From Chaetoceros tenuissimus (taxonomy: Eukaryota; Bacillariophyta; Thalassiosirophyceae; Chaetocerotales; Chaetocerotaceae): 64,000 bases of DNA. The translations under genes were made by a program, and so were the position numbers. The notes under the pieces are model-generated. The model saw only the letters and a list, made by a program, of their open reading frames with translations, did not search any database and was not told where the DNA came from. The stretch covers positions 1,612,001-1,676,000 of the forward strand of contig BLLK01000051.1 in NCBI GenBank assembly GCA_021927905.1, read 5' to 3'. The first letter of the stretch is position 1. Each line of letters opens with the position of its first letter. Shown in pieces: positions 22,129-32,165 of the stretch.

Positions 22129-22611
22129 TCAATGGTGATTGAATATCTTATTCCCAATATATCTCCAGTCATTTCCCTCGGCGATTACTTCATTTCTGCC
22201 TGCTCGTAATGCCTCAACTGCTTTTCGATAATACATTGTATCCTGCCTTCTCTCCAGCAATGATATTGGTACTTCACGAAAGGTCCCGTCGACGTTGAAT
22301 TTAATGGTTTCATATGCTGCACGAGCATTGGCAACTAGAAATCTTTGTAGCCCATAGTACTCCATCTCTGTAACAAATACATCGTTCCTCTCACTACTAG
22401 GAAGCGTCACCTTTCTATAACGCATGAAATCTAGAACATACTGAAATCTATGTCCATTCCCCTCAATGAATACCTCGTCTGCTCCTTCATTCCAGACTCT
22501 AGAAGCTTCTCTTTGAAGCATGGATCCTCTGAATCTATCTAGTAGAACTTTGGATACCTCATAATGAGTACCACCTACGTTGAACTTGATGGTTTGAGCA
22601 GTAGAAGTCAT
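22129..22611 (-). CDS. T1/KCTD-type BTB protein with shortened second domain (T1-5)
   Basis: This 160-residue protein has a full first T1 domain (IKFNVGGTHYEV ... GNGHRFQYVLDFMRYRK) and a second one that starts IKFNVDGTFREV. The second ends at EGNDWRYIGNKIFNHH, where its relatives have GNGHRFQYVLD, so its last helices are gone. The nearest residues suggest decay at the 3' end rather than an alternative fold. It is divergent from the membrane gene at 23422. Confidence 0.72.
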   Translation of the reverse strand: MTSTAQTIKFNVGGTHYEVSKVLLDRFRGSMLQREASRVWNEGADEVFIEGNGHRFQYVLDFMRYRKVTLPSSERNDVFVTEMEYYGLQRFLVANARAAYETIKFNVDGTFREVPISLLERRQDTMYYRKAVEALRAGRNEVIAEGNDWRYIGNKIFNHH

Positions 22612-23421
22612 GATCTATGCAAATTGGGAGGAATCGAAATTATGAGAGACTTTGACTGTTGAATTTCTTTGGTCAATGCAGATGCTTGATGGAAATGGAC
22701 ATGCCATCAGTCGACTTCTATCATTCTTTGATGTGTAGTCTTGTGAAATATGAATGGATCTGTCGATATCTGTTCTTGTTGAACGATCAGCCTTTTCCAT
22801 CAATTTTACTTTGAACTTTTGATGCGTCATTGTTTTGCTTGAACGGCCATAGTTACAGGCCATTTGCCAGTTGTTACGTACGTACATAAGCATGGGATGT
22901 ATGAAACAGAAGGCAGACAAGCAAAAAAAGAGATGTGAAAAGGGAAAAACAACAACAACAACAACGAAAAAACAAACAACGACTTTGTAGATAGAAGTTG
23001 TGCAACAACATACAAAGCACATCTTCATTGTATAGCTACTTCACTGCTATAAGATAAGTTGATCTATGGAAGATGAAATCTCAGCAGTGTGTAGTACTCC
23101 TGCAGCACTTCTTTGTTGAATCACAGCGAGCAGCCATTTTCGCATAACATTGTATTTGCTCAATACGAAATTGGTTTGTACATATTCAAGAACACTTCCA
23201 AGTGAACGAGAAGCGTGAAAGTGCAGTATTATTATGAGAAGATCCAAACTATATGTAAACTTTCCATCAATCGTGTTGTGGCTTATATATTAATAAGAAA
23301 ATCTTTACTGATATTAATCACTACGCTATTGAGCATCAACATCATTACATCGGCCCGTGAGGGTGGCTTATATATTAACATCATCAAAACAACAAAATTG
23401 AAAAGAAAAACATTATTTAAA
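22612..23421. promoter_or_regulatory. Shared divergent promoter of T1-5 and membrane gene M3
   Basis: The T1 upstream block (22612-22800) is followed by GATGCGTCAT at 22821-22830 and a GGCCATTTGCCAGTTGTTACGT segment, 210 bp from the T1 start as in the T1-2/M1 pair. The frame of the membrane gene is open upstream to about 23215 but has no ATG before 23422. Confidence 0.5.
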
Positions 23422-25173
23422 ATGGACAACACAAATGAACGAATTACACCGATGACAAGCATCTCTCCTACAATCAGAGTCATCATGAGTGTGTTGTTTA
23501 TTTCTGGCGCTCTTCGTATTCACAGCAATGTGGAATCTTTCGATGAAAGTGCTGGACACTTTCTATCAGGTCAACTGCTAATCTTTATTGTTACTACTAT
23601 TTTTGATATTCTAAAACATAGCAGCATGAGAAATTATCTTTTTTTAACAAGCGATGTCCTCTCGATAATAGGAATTTTATTTTGGTTAAACGGAACAATT
23701 CTTTTCTACATTGCAGTGAACCAAAGCCATTATACTGATCTTGACATTCGGAGTATTATGTGGACTGTAGGCTTATCTCTGATGACCATCGCTGATACTA
23801 TAGCGTTTCGGTTTCTCCAAATCACAAAATCAGGTATTGTTTCAGGTTTATGCCATTTGTCTAAATTTACAGGTTCATGCCTCTTTTTTGCCGGCGCAAT
23901 CCTTATGCTATCTAAACCAGACAATCAGATTAAAGCAGCAAACTGCTATATTGCTGCAGCAGTACTTTACTTCGTGCACGGAATTTGCTCCATGTTTGAA
24001 AATACAAGTCACAATGAAGAAAATCAGAGGAACAATACGCCAAACACTCTTACCCTAACATACAAGATGAATCTCACTTCTTCAACATTGAGGTGTCTCA
24101 TGAGTATCTTTTTTATACTTGGAACATCTATTCTTATGAACGAAGGCAAAGCGCCTCTTCAAGATGATAGCGACGACTTCAACTTACTAGTTAGTGGTGC
24201 TTTCATTATAGCAGGGTTTGTAGCTGTTCTTGGCGTAACAATAGTAGATATGTTTAAAGACATTAACGATCCTAGTGCGAGCGATGTAGGTTATAAGGAC
24301 ACAACCCATTACTGGCTTTCTCTTGTAGGCGTTGCTTTTTGGATTGCAGGAGCAGTATTCAGCTTCTATTTCTATAAAGAGCACATTGCTCTAGAAAGAT
24401 CGAAGTGGATATTCGGCTTAGCTTTTTTCATAGCTGCAAATTTGGTGACAGTCCAACACCTTTCAATTCACAAAGCTGGTATCTTTTATTATTTGTCTAC
24501 ACTTTTGACTTTCTCGGCAGATGTAACGCTTTTCGTTGGAAGCATGCTATTACCGATAGCAGGTAGAAAACGAACTGGGGCAGAATGTTATTTTGCAGGC
24601 TCGGCCCTGTATTTGTTTCATAGCCTTTGCGCAATTGGAGCTACCTTCTATTCACTTAGCATTTTACCTGATGATTATAGCCCCGTCATCCCACCTGCTA
24701 GAACTCTATCTCGAATCCGCGCTGAAAATAAAATTTTAAAATTTAATGATAGATTGAGAGATATAGTGAAAGAGGAAAATGAACTTATTAATAACAGAAT
24801 GGTCTGGTTCCTTCAGTTTCAAGGATTTCTTTTTCTAAGTGCATCTGGATTTGCAACGAAGTCTGATCCAATTTTTCGATTGATCATTTCAATCCCTGGA
24901 CTACTCTCTGGACGCAGTATTATAAATGCTATTTCTGCAGCTGAAAAAGCGATGAAAGAAATGGAAGAGAAGAATACACTCCCCCTTTACCAATTACGTG
25001 GTTTGGGATCTAATGAATGGAAAACTGGCTGCTTTGGAGATCCATGTAAAGCTCTCGTTGGTCTTATCATGTTTGCTTGGTCATGTGTTATTGCCTATTG
25101 TTTGGTGTTCATCTACCTACAAGTCCAAGAGGAAGGAGACTGGAAATATCTGTTTCTCGAAAAGACTCAGTAG
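23422..25173 (+). CDS. Multi-pass membrane protein with duplicated membrane module (M3)
   Basis: From the first ATG the protein has 583 residues. Two copies of a membrane module follow each other. The first contains MSVLFISGALRI and ends in AANCYIAAAVLYFVHGIC; the second contains MSIFFILGTSIL and ends in GAECYFAGSALYLFHSLC. Then comes the family C-terminus: VKEENELINNRMVWFLQFQ, a hydrophobic hairpin and a last membrane helix. M1 has only one such module. About ten membrane segments are likely. I do not know the function; a loose likeness to short bacterial membrane domains of the YrhK kind is possible but unproven. Confidence 0.68.
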   Translation: MDNTNERITPMTSISPTIRVIMSVLFISGALRIHSNVESFDESAGHFLSGQLLIFIVTTIFDILKHSSMRNYLFLTSDVLSIIGILFWLNGTILFYIAVNQSHYTDLDIRSIMWTVGLSLMTIADTIAFRFLQITKSGIVSGLCHLSKFTGSCLFFAGAILMLSKPDNQIKAANCYIAAAVLYFVHGICSMFENTSHNEENQRNNTPNTLTLTYKMNLTSSTLRCLMSIFFILGTSILMNEGKAPLQDDSDDFNLLVSGAFIIAGFVAVLGVTIVDMFKDINDPSASDVGYKDTTHYWLSLVGVAFWIAGAVFSFYFYKEHIALERSKWIFGLAFFIAANLVTVQHLSIHKAGIFYYLSTLLTFSADVTLFVGSMLLPIAGRKRTGAECYFAGSALYLFHSLCAIGATFYSLSILPDDYSPVIPPARTLSRIRAENKILKFNDRLRDIVKEENELINNRMVWFLQFQGFLFLSASGFATKSDPIFRLIISIPGLLSGRSIINAISAAEKAMKEMEEKNTLPLYQLRGLGSNEWKTGCFGDPCKALVGLIMFAWSCVIAYCLVFIYLQVQEEGDWKYLFLEKTQ

Positions 25174-25876
25174 CGTACGTATCACGCACCAATTGCATTG
25201 CATTGTGAATATTATAATTTATAATATCTACTTACATAGTTACAATATTTGAACTTTTTACTTCGAATACCACTCCAATAACTCGTCATTGTTTTCCCTT
25301 CAACCTCACCATCACGTTCCGTTAAGCTCTAGGCCATTTAAATTTCTAATCTAAAAAGGCTTATTGACAGCCAAAAATGAGACGTGTATGAAAAAGCAAG
25401 ATCCAAAGAAATGTGCTATTGGTACTATATAACACATGTGAAGAAGAGGAAAGAATAAATGCCGATCCACTTCTTTCTTGTACCCTTATTAAAGATACAC
25501 GAGATAGCTACTAGGCTTGTACGATAGAGGAAGAGAGCTGAAGCTTAGAGTGCAGAGTAAACAAGTCTAGGCAGGAAAGAAAAGTTATTGAAGAAGAAAG
25601 GCTGACATCTCATTATTGGTCATTCACGGATTAAATCTTAATCAAAGCTAGTTACAAGAAAAGAAGAAACATTGCAATTGCTTATCATATCCTAAGAGAC
25701 AAAGAGGGAGACTCTTATAGCACAGTATTTGAATACATTACAGCTTTAGTTTAAATAGCTAGAGAGACCCGACAGACTTTTTCAAAACAAAAAGAAGAAA
25801 GAAGAAGCTCTCTTTTCATAAAGGAAGCAATTGAAGCACAGCTAAAAGAAGAAAGGAAACAAAAATAAATATTAGA
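25174..25876. other. Intergenic region with purine-rich leader
   Basis: The first part (about 25275-25350) keeps a weak echo of the family upstream region (CTCGTCATTGTT, CTCTAGGCCATTT). The last 250 bp before the MFS gene are very rich in AAGAAG-type purines and are probably its 5' UTR. No gene is seen. Confidence 0.4.
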
Positions 25877-28675
25877 ATGTCGGACGAACAAGAGACGGCG
25901 TCACTCAAGGATCTCCAAGTTCCTTCGTTTGATGAAGACGAAGATGACAGCAACATTCAAGAAGAAACATCAGCTTCCAATATTCAGTTAAACATTTCCT
26001 ATGACAAAAGTGAAGCATCGACTGCTTTACCCCTCAACACTTCAGTTGATTCCGTTGAACTGTTACGAAATTGGTCTCATGATCAAGATAATACTGATAT
26101 CAAAGCAAATCTTAGTAATTTAGAAAAGGAGAGCCTCGTGTCTGATGATCGAGACATTACCTCGGATCGAAATATTTCTTATGATGCTTCCGATGAATCC
26201 AATGCTTTAGATGATGGAACTTCATTGCCAAGTAAAAGTACTGCTGAAGTCAAAACTGATGTTATACTTTCAAACTTACCGCCATTGGCTCCAACTCCAG
26301 AATTAAAGGAGACACCCATGACTCCTGTAGCTACTTCACATCAGAAGGAAACAATTGACTATGCTTTACCAACCACGGAACACAATCAAGCATTTGTACC
26401 TAGAAATGATATACCGACAGACTTTCCTGCTATTGAAGTCACTGTAGATTCATCATCGTGCATGTCTGTAGGAGATTACGAAGATGACATGTCCAACTTT
26501 ACACCCATGTCACCACTTACACCCGCAGACTCTCATCGTAAAAAAACATCCATTTTTCAAAAAGATGCGCATACTCGTACACTATCGGAAGCAGATCATT
26601 TGATGAATGTACTCCAGAAAATCAATCAAAAGCAAAAAAATTACAATGATATTGATATGGGTATGTCTTCTACTCCCAAAACCAAGAGTAAACTTGAAAA
26701 AAGGTCTTTGAAACATCCATTCAATATGAATATGGAGGATGATTCTTCCTCTTCTTCGGAAGATACTCCTTTGAAGAAAAATAGACCGGTACGATTCATG
26801 GATCAAACTACTCAAAATGGAATACTCAAACCAACCAAAAGTCATGCTCGTCAAACATCCGTTGGAAGTTACAAAAAGCATTCCAAGCAAATGACACCAC
26901 TGTCACCCATTAGCATGGCATCCTCCTATCAAAAACAAGTTTACTACTCGGAATTTCCACAACCGCCTCTCTTTAAAAAAAAGAAGAAGGATCCAACACT
27001 TCATGCACAGACTTTTGTACTAGCATTGGCATTTTTGGCAATTTGGTCACCGCAAAATCTCATGGCACCGAATTTGACACAAATGGCTGCTTATTTTCAT
27101 TTCAATCCTGATCAACGTGATTTGTATCTAGGTGCGAATATAGCATTTGCGACAGGTGTTTTGTCATTGCCTGTACAAACCATGTTGGGATTTTTGGCAG
27201 ATGTTGTTCCAAGTCGGAAAAAGTTGTTTGCTTATACGGTGTTGTGTGGAGGGTTGGCTGCGATGGGGACTGGTTATAGTCAGACTTATACACAATTGTA
27301 CTTTTGTAGATTTGTCTGTGGTGGATGTATGAGTGGATCTGTACCGATTGCATTTAGTATGCTGGGAGACTTTTTTGAACCAAAAGATCGCAATGCTGCA
27401 AGTAGTGGTTTGACAGCTATGATGGGTGCGGGTATCCTATTTGGACAAGTTGGTGCTGGTATGATTGGAGATACTGTGGGTTGGAAGAGACCGTTTTATA
27501 TATCTGGTACTTTGTCCATTATTACGTCTCTCATGGTACTTTACTTTGTAAGAGAACCTGTACGCGGAGGAAAGGAAAAGGTACTTCAAGAAATGATTGC
27601 CAATGGAACGAAATATGATCGAAAGTTGACCGCAGCTGGATTCATCAATGCCATGACCAAAAACAATACGAATATTATTCTCATGCTTCAAAGTTTCACT
27701 ACAAGTGTTCCTTGGGGAATCATTTTTACCTTCTTGAATGATTACTTTACGCAAGAAAAGGGAATGTCAGTAGCAGCGTCTACCATATTAATTGTATGGT
27801 TTGGTTTGGGATGTGCAGCGGGAGGTATCATTGGAGGAGCCATTGGAACAAAATGTATCAAAATCAATAGATCCTTTTTGCCATTGTTCATGGCAGTGAG
27901 TACCATACTTGGAATTGTCCCATTCTTGGGTCTCTTGGATTTAGAATTGAATGGGGCAAGTTTCTTAGCCATATTTTTAGCATTCACAGGTCCATGTGTT
28001 GCCAATCTTCCAAGTGTGAATGTAAGACCTTGTATATTGAATGTGAATCCTCCAGAATCAAGAGGAGCAGCAATGACTGCTGCAAATTTAATGGTGAATG
28101 TCGCAAGAGGCGCAGGTCCAAGTATCGTTACTTTATCCCAAGGATACTTTGGTGCAACTCGTCAAGAAAGTTTCAACATTAGTTTAATCATCTTTTGGAC
28201 ATTGACGACTTTGTTATTGTTGGTATTGGCAAAGACTTTGCCTGATGATCAAGATTCCATGGAAGCAGAACTGGAGCGATATGCTGCAAGCATGATTGCT
28301 GGAAACAAGGGTCCAGTTGCTGGAGTAGCAGTCGATGGTGCGCAAGGAGAAGCCACTACAAACGGAGGTATAGCAGAAGAACAGCACTTGTTGGAAGACA
28401 TGTCCGAGGCAGGCAAACACAGTCATGTATCCAATTTCGATGAAATGACATTTTACGGCAATGAAAGCATCATTAGCATTGAGGATCGCTTAACATCATT
28501 TGATGCATCTGCATTACAAGAGAGTTGGACATTCATAGGTGGTGCATTGCGTGAGATTGCAGAAGCAGGTCATATTCTAGAGCATGTCAGTAGTGGCGAG
28601 GACGAAGATTCATCGGATGAAGAAGATGAAGAGAATATCCAAAGAGAAACAGATGCACTACTTCCAAAGTTATAA
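25877..28675 (+). CDS. Spinster-like MFS transporter with long cytosolic tails
   Basis: Residues 1-370 are an acidic Ser/Thr-rich, probably cytosolic, disordered tail with several TP and SP sites. The MFS body (about 373-795) has twelve hydrophobic segments. Family marks include DQRDLYLGANIAFATGVLSL, GFLADVVPSRKKLF between helices 2 and 3, CRFVCGGCMSGSVPIAFSML, GWKRPFYISG and VREPVRGG. This order fits the spinster group, whose animal members export sphingosine-1-phosphate or lysophospholipids; diatom substrates are not known. The C-terminus is again acidic (SSGEDEDSSDEEDEEN) and ends in DALLPKL, a plausible dileucine-type sorting signal. The ATG is the first in the frame. The stop is 24 bp from the end of the convergent next gene. 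Confidence 0.8.
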   Translation: MSDEQETASLKDLQVPSFDEDEDDSNIQEETSASNIQLNISYDKSEASTALPLNTSVDSVELLRNWSHDQDNTDIKANLSNLEKESLVSDDRDITSDRNISYDASDESNALDDGTSLPSKSTAEVKTDVILSNLPPLAPTPELKETPMTPVATSHQKETIDYALPTTEHNQAFVPRNDIPTDFPAIEVTVDSSSCMSVGDYEDDMSNFTPMSPLTPADSHRKKTSIFQKDAHTRTLSEADHLMNVLQKINQKQKNYNDIDMGMSSTPKTKSKLEKRSLKHPFNMNMEDDSSSSSEDTPLKKNRPVRFMDQTTQNGILKPTKSHARQTSVGSYKKHSKQMTPLSPISMASSYQKQVYYSEFPQPPLFKKKKKDPTLHAQTFVLALAFLAIWSPQNLMAPNLTQMAAYFHFNPDQRDLYLGANIAFATGVLSLPVQTMLGFLADVVPSRKKLFAYTVLCGGLAAMGTGYSQTYTQLYFCRFVCGGCMSGSVPIAFSMLGDFFEPKDRNAASSGLTAMMGAGILFGQVGAGMIGDTVGWKRPFYISGTLSIITSLMVLYFVREPVRGGKEKVLQEMIANGTKYDRKLTAAGFINAMTKNNTNIILMLQSFTTSVPWGIIFTFLNDYFTQEKGMSVAASTILIVWFGLGCAAGGIIGGAIGTKCIKINRSFLPLFMAVSTILGIVPFLGLLDLELNGASFLAIFLAFTGPCVANLPSVNVRPCILNVNPPESRGAAMTAANLMVNVARGAGPSIVTLSQGYFGATRQESFNISLIIFWTLTTLLLLVLAKTLPDDQDSMEAELERYAASMIAGNKGPVAGVAVDGAQGEATTNGGIAEEQHLLEDMSEAGKHSHVSNFDEMTFYGNESIISIEDRLTSFDASALQESWTFIGGALREIAEAGHILEHVSSGEDEDSSDEEDEENIQRETDALLPKL

Positions 28676-28699
28676 GTTCAAAATTGTTTATATAATATA

Positions 28700-29824
28700 T
28701 TACATATCCACATTTGTTCCAAGACCGAGTTTCATTGCATTCTGAATGACAGCATCCGCAGTAAAAATATCCTGAATTGCAGTTCCTGTAGACTTATAAA
28801 AGGTACACTTTTTCTCTTGCAAAATCTTTTCTCGATCCAAAGATATACGATTTTGTAAAAAGTCTCCTAGTAAACCAAGATAATGTTCACTATTCCCTTC
28901 TAATAATTTCAAATCACCCACATTCAAAGCATCTAGAGTATCTGATAATGTATAACATCGATCTCTGACAAATGTAGATGAAACTTCTTCACTGGAATCT
29001 AAATAACTGCCAACTCCACAAATGTGACAGTTGGAATTGACATGGGACCAATCGAATAATGGAAATTCCGTATTGGTTGCGGTAGCAATGACATCTGCCG
29101 TAGCCACAATTTCATGAATCCTATCCTGTTGATCGAGATTCAAGACATTGTATTCAACATCTGGATGTTCCACTTCCAGAGTCTTTTTTAAATTGTCTGC
29201 TCTCCCAAGTGATCGATTGACAATTGTCACTTTATAAATTTCATTGGGTAGTATATATTGTATCAATCTAATATGCATTTCTGCTTGTATTCCAGCTCCA
29301 AACAACACCAAATGTTTATCCTTTTGACCATGAAGTAACTGTTTCTGTTCAAGACATAATTGAGTAGAGATTGCTGATCCCGCGGCTGTTCTCGCTGCTG
29401 TGAGATATGTAGCATTCAAAACAGACGTGACTTCTCCTGTTTCAGCATTGAGCATGGTCATGGTTGCTGTCGCTGTAGGCTTACCAATGGAAGGATTCTT
29501 GGCTCGAATCGAAATTACTTTCATTCCCATTAAAGTAGAAGATGCATTGTCTGTAGAATAATAAGCGGCCGGTTTGAAAAGAGTCGTATCCTCTGGCAAC
29601 TGAGTCTGACTCGAAGTCGACGACTCATGAATGGTACGAGGCAGTCCAATACGAGTAGGAATGACTGCATTGCTTGGAAGAGAAGAAGGAACAAAAGAAG
29701 AAGAAGAATCCTTTTCATGATTTCCTTTTGTACTCAAAAGAGTCGCCAAGGCGGCTTTATTGGCTTGAATACACAACTCCAATGTCAGACACTTTCGTAC
29801 TTGGGCTTCATTAAGAATCAACAT
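28700..29824 (-). CDS. Ornithine cyclodeaminase/mu-crystallin family protein
   Basis: The 374-residue protein shows the family layout. An N-terminal substrate domain has MKVISIRAKN (101-110) and ATYLTAARTAAGSA (138-151, with the substrate-binding Arg). A Rossmann domain has HLVLFGAGIQAEMHIRLI (171-188, the NAD(P) glycine motif) and later ADVIATATNTEFPLF and CGVGSY. Members include ornithine cyclodeaminase, ketimine reductase (mu-crystallin) and alanine dehydrogenase, so the substrate cannot be fixed by sequence alone. An insertion of about 35 Ser/Thr-rich residues (38-75) is unusual. It has no targeting signal that I can see. Confidence 0.85.
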   Translation of the reverse strand: MLILNEAQVRKCLTLELCIQANKAALATLLSTKGNHEKDSSSSFVPSSLPSNAVIPTRIGLPRTIHESSTSSQTQLPEDTTLFKPAAYYSTDNASSTLMGMKVISIRAKNPSIGKPTATATMTMLNAETGEVTSVLNATYLTAARTAAGSAISTQLCLEQKQLLHGQKDKHLVLFGAGIQAEMHIRLIQYILPNEIYKVTIVNRSLGRADNLKKTLEVEHPDVEYNVLNLDQQDRIHEIVATADVIATATNTEFPLFDWSHVNSNCHICGVGSYLDSSEEVSSTFVRDRCYTLSDTLDALNVGDLKLLEGNSEHYLGLLGDFLQNRISLDREKILQEKKCTFYKSTGTAIQDIFTADAVIQNAMKLGLGTNVDM

Positions 29825-30344
29825 TTAAATTATTGGCTTGAAGCAGTGAACATAAAATTTAAACATGTACGAGATATTACTTAGATAGTACATCATAACA
29901 TTATCTCATTCTGAAAAAAATCTCATTCTAGCTCTGTGATGCGGCTCAATACCTATGATGTACAATGCACATCATTACATGTACAGTCCCGCAAAGACGC
30001 AATAGATGAGAAAGTAAGATGTATGAATTGAATGTGCAATTGCTAATACTTCTAAAGACAACTCAATATAAAAAATATATTATGCATCAATATTTTAAAA
30101 TAAGCTACGCATGAAAATTTACCAAAACGCAACAATTCGGTACTATGAATTTTAGATTTGTGAAGATAATAAAAATTGACATTTTGGGAAAAAGCAAGCA
30201 GTACGTACGCAAGGTGAAGAAGCCGAGAAGCCTTCTTGTGCCACTACGTATGGGTGTGGTGATGTGGTAATCCACACAAAAAAGGGGAACACATTATTGA
30301 AAATTGAAACTAATATATTTGAAGAACTTGAAACAAAATACTAC
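29825..30344. other. Intergenic region
   Basis: No gene, repeat or motif stands out in this 520-bp stretch, which should contain the promoters of the divergent flanking genes. Confidence 0.35.
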
Positions 30345-31311
30345 ATGGTTCCAAAGAATATCATAGCCGCTCAAATAGTCAGAAGCATAACTGCCTCAGG
30401 TAAGTCGCGTTCTATTGCAAGAATACGACCCCATACATGACTGGCTGACGGAGAGAGAACTGTTCGCCTCACCCACTACTTCGTTTTGCTTAACTGGATG
30501 ACATAGCTAACACTGTTTGCTTTTTAAGTGTCTTTCTCGGCGTCCTCTTTTCTCTGCTTTACAATTTGGCGTTCTCCAAATAGACTCAGTTCTCCTTATA
30601 GCCGTATCATATTTGGATTATCTATTGCAGATATTCTACAGAGTTCAGGTTTCTTATTAGGCCAAGTCTTATCTCCAGCAGATACACCCGATGCTATCTT
30701 TAGCAGAGGGAGTATAGCTTCCTGTGAAGCCATTGGATACATTTTTTTTTTATATTCTAGCCTTTATGCTTGTATATAGTGGACCAATGATTTTGATTGT
30801 CTCACGTTTTGCTGGGAACGAAGGTTCTACTGCAAGTTTTTGGGTAATGTCTCTCTTTTATCCAATAGGAGGCTTTCTGAATATGTTGATTTATACGCGG
30901 CCCAAGGTAGAAGCACTCAAGAAGTTAGAGCCGCAGATTCCAGTGATTATTTGTTTCATAGGCGTCATACTAGCTGGAGGAGAAGTTCCTTCTCTTGCTG
31001 ATTACGACCGTCCCAATCCAGGATCTGTAACTCAATCCAGACTTGCGCATCTAATGTCGAATCGGCTCGGATTTCCCACAAAATCCGCAAACTTGGATAA
31101 GGCCTTGGACGATTACATTCGGGGATTGTATGGAAACGAAGATCAAGAAAAAGAAGACGAAATGACTCCAGAAAGTAGTACTCCTAAAATTGGCGTGAGT
31201 TTTGCTGAGAATAGCAACTCATCCAAGAAAGTTAAATTCTCAGATGAGTTTGTGAGTGACGATCTTTCTTTGTCTGGAGTAGACAATAGGAGCTCTATTT
31301 ATCATGCATAA
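30345..31311 (+). pseudogene. GPCR-like gene, shortened and frame-broken
   Basis: A small first exon (30345-30399) splices in phase (GTAAGT...TTTTTAAG) to an exon from 30529. It encodes a membrane helix and SPNRLSSPYSRIIFGLSIAD, the loop 1/helix 2 signature of diatom GPCR-like proteins, then CEAIGYIFF. The frame then ends at 30780. A second frame, open from 30724 to 31311, gives GPMILIVSRFAG, SLFYPIGGFLNMLIYTRPK and a polar tail, as in helices 6-7 of the same family. The frames would join with one more T in the T10 run at 30742-30751. Helices 3 to 5 are essentially missing, so even the joined product would be much shorter than a normal receptor. It is either a decayed gene or an unusual short form. 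Confidence 0.55.
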
Positions 31312-31386
31312 ACCTTTTTATGAAAAAGATGATTTATATACAAACACCTACAAGTCTATTTGTTCTATATATACTCTGTCCTTTGA

Positions 31387-32165
31387 TTATTTCCCTTTGG
31401 TATGATCCTTTGGAGATTTGTCATCTAAAATATATTCTAAATCACCAAACCATAGTTCTGCATCGTATGATTCTGCCAACGAAGAGTTATCATCAGTAGG
31501 TGCATCTTGTCCCCAAAATCCTGTTCGTTTCGTAACTGTTATATCATCTTGGACTCGGACTTGGCAAGCGAGGCGTAAATTTGACGATTGATCTTCAGAT
31601 CCATGCGGAGGAAAGTTCAAACGTAATCGTTCCTTTGTGTTTCTTTCTTGAGGTATGAGCGGAATGTTTTCTGATCCATTTGTGCATGTAATTTCAACTG
31701 CGCAAGTTCCACAAGTTCCAAGTCCTATATGTATTAAATGAATATGAATAACTGCTCTGAATCAATGACATACATGTATGCTTCTTCTTACATACCTCTG
31801 CAATTGATGAGACGTGCTCTTCCATTATGTGGACTTTTGCCCCTTTTGAGCATTGCACTTCTAAGTATTTCTCCTTTGTTAATGGATATTTCTTCAGTCT
31901 TATCTGCAGTTTTAAACGATAATGTTACTTCTTTATCCTCATTAGTACTGTCCTCATCATCTTTCACATTTGATGCATGTAGTAGTCTCATATTTGCACA
32001 ACGAATAAGTCTATGAGGAAAGTTTATGCCTACAGAATTGTGTGTGAAAGCATGCGATGCTTCCAATATTGAGCCCAAAATGACAAACATTATGATGAAG
32101 AAAGAGGCAAATCTAGTAGAAGCTACAGGGTCTTCTTGTAGTCCTCCTCGCAGAAAACTTTTCAT
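31387..32165 (-). CDS. Plastid-targeted 2Fe-2S ferredoxin-domain protein, two exons
   Basis: Exon 1 (32165-31796) and exon 2 (31724-31387) join in phase 1 across a 71-nt intron (GTATGTAAG...ACATATAG), giving 235 residues. The N-terminus has a hydrophobic signal segment (FFIIMFVILGSI) ending EASHAF-THN, an Ala-Phe plastid motif of the diatom type. The splice restores INCRG-LGTCGTCAVEI, that is C-x5-C-x2-C, and exon 2 supplies the fourth ligand in LRLACQVRVQDD. This is the plant-type ferredoxin cluster site. About 50 residues after the fourth Cys, including a TGFWGQDAP motif and an acidic end, are not part of a standard ferredoxin, so an assembly or electron-transfer role beyond PetF is possible. 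Confidence 0.82.
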
